Assembly (NCBI GenBank): GCA_036898135.1
Contig: CM072522.1
Coordinates: forward strand, 5,198,151-5,262,150
Direction: 5' to 3'
From: Oncomelania hupensis
Taxonomy: Eukaryota; Mollusca; Gastropoda; Littorinimorpha; Pomatiopsidae
Length of the DNA stretch: 64,000 nt
Shown: in pieces, positions 63,824 to 64,000 of the stretch
Layout of the letters: each line of letters begins with the position of its first letter
How positions within the stretch are numbered: position 1 is the first letter of the stretch
The notes under the pieces: generated by a model
What the model was told of the DNA's origin: nothing
The model's database searches: none
Seen by the model: the letters and a program-made list of their open reading frames with translations, nothing else
Translations under genes and position numbers: made by a program

Positions 63824-64000
63824 GGTTGCAGTGGCATGTGAAGAAAAATAGCGTTCTCGACGGCACGTCACTTTCTGTCCCTGTCACAGGGTTTTGTATT
63901 GCTTATATCGCGTATTTTCTAATATAATGAAAAGCCAAGTATTTATCTTTAAAAAATAATGTTAGCATTAAATTCTACGTATTCTAATTGTTTAAGGCAA
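63824..64000. other. Unclassified 5' flank of the THAP exon
   Basis: No feature is recognised. It would contain the promoter or 5' UTR of the THAP gene if that is real. Confidence 0.3.

Overview
This is a eukaryotic, intron-bearing, AT-rich animal genome window that is mostly transposable elements. The mix suggests a lophotrochozoan, most likely a mollusc. That is inference from RTE-type LINEs, I-group LINEs with RNase H, a CR1-type LINE with a 2A-like motif and PHD finger, a SCAN-like Gypsy element, tRNA-like SINE heads and dispersed ACCTTGA-rich repeats. No bacterial operon, rRNA cluster or CRISPR array is present.

Host genes. The clearest host gene is on the minus strand. Four short exons (49860-49963, 45951-46066, 41566-41669, 29822-29950) join in phase into the N-lobe and start of the catalytic loop of a NEK8/NEK9-like protein kinase. 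Its introns (3.8, 4.3 and 11.6 kb) are packed with transposons. At the right end, an exon resembling the start of a P2X7-C-terminal-like gene (63010-63194, +) faces a THAP zinc-finger exon (63610-63823, -).

Layout. 0.6-7.2 kb: copies of an I-group LINE (called N here), one copy inserted into another. 7.2-15.7 kb: an L2-type LINE split by a Tigger-like MITE and by a 6.7-kb terminal-inverted-repeat element, which itself carries a nearly intact I-type LINE. 15.7-18.1 kb: two RTE fragments. 18.2-21.5 kb: a decayed Gypsy element with integrase directly after protease. 21.5-26.5 kb: an RTE LINE carrying a Tc1 transposon and a solo LTR. 26.7-28.6 kb: a piggyBac-like MITE, simple repeats and a G-rich minisatellite. 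29.8-50 kb: the kinase gene region, with a full-ORF RTE LINE (41854-45034). 50.3-54 kb: a CR1 LINE split by an N copy. 54.8-62.9 kb: dispersed repeats, an LTR fragment, N, L2 and RTE fragments.

Most notable pattern. A short non-coding retroposon family (called X; about 0.42-0.71 kb net) occurs seven times. Six copies are flanked by 11-12-bp target duplications and one by 8 bp. X ends in the same roughly 40-bp stem-loop tail as the N LINE, and most short-form copies begin with a GC hairpin in which one copy carries a compensating base-pair change. X looks like a mobilised partner of the N LINE. Reading the target duplications lets many nested insertions be ordered in time. All element boundaries and family calls come from reading the sequence by eye; no database search was run.
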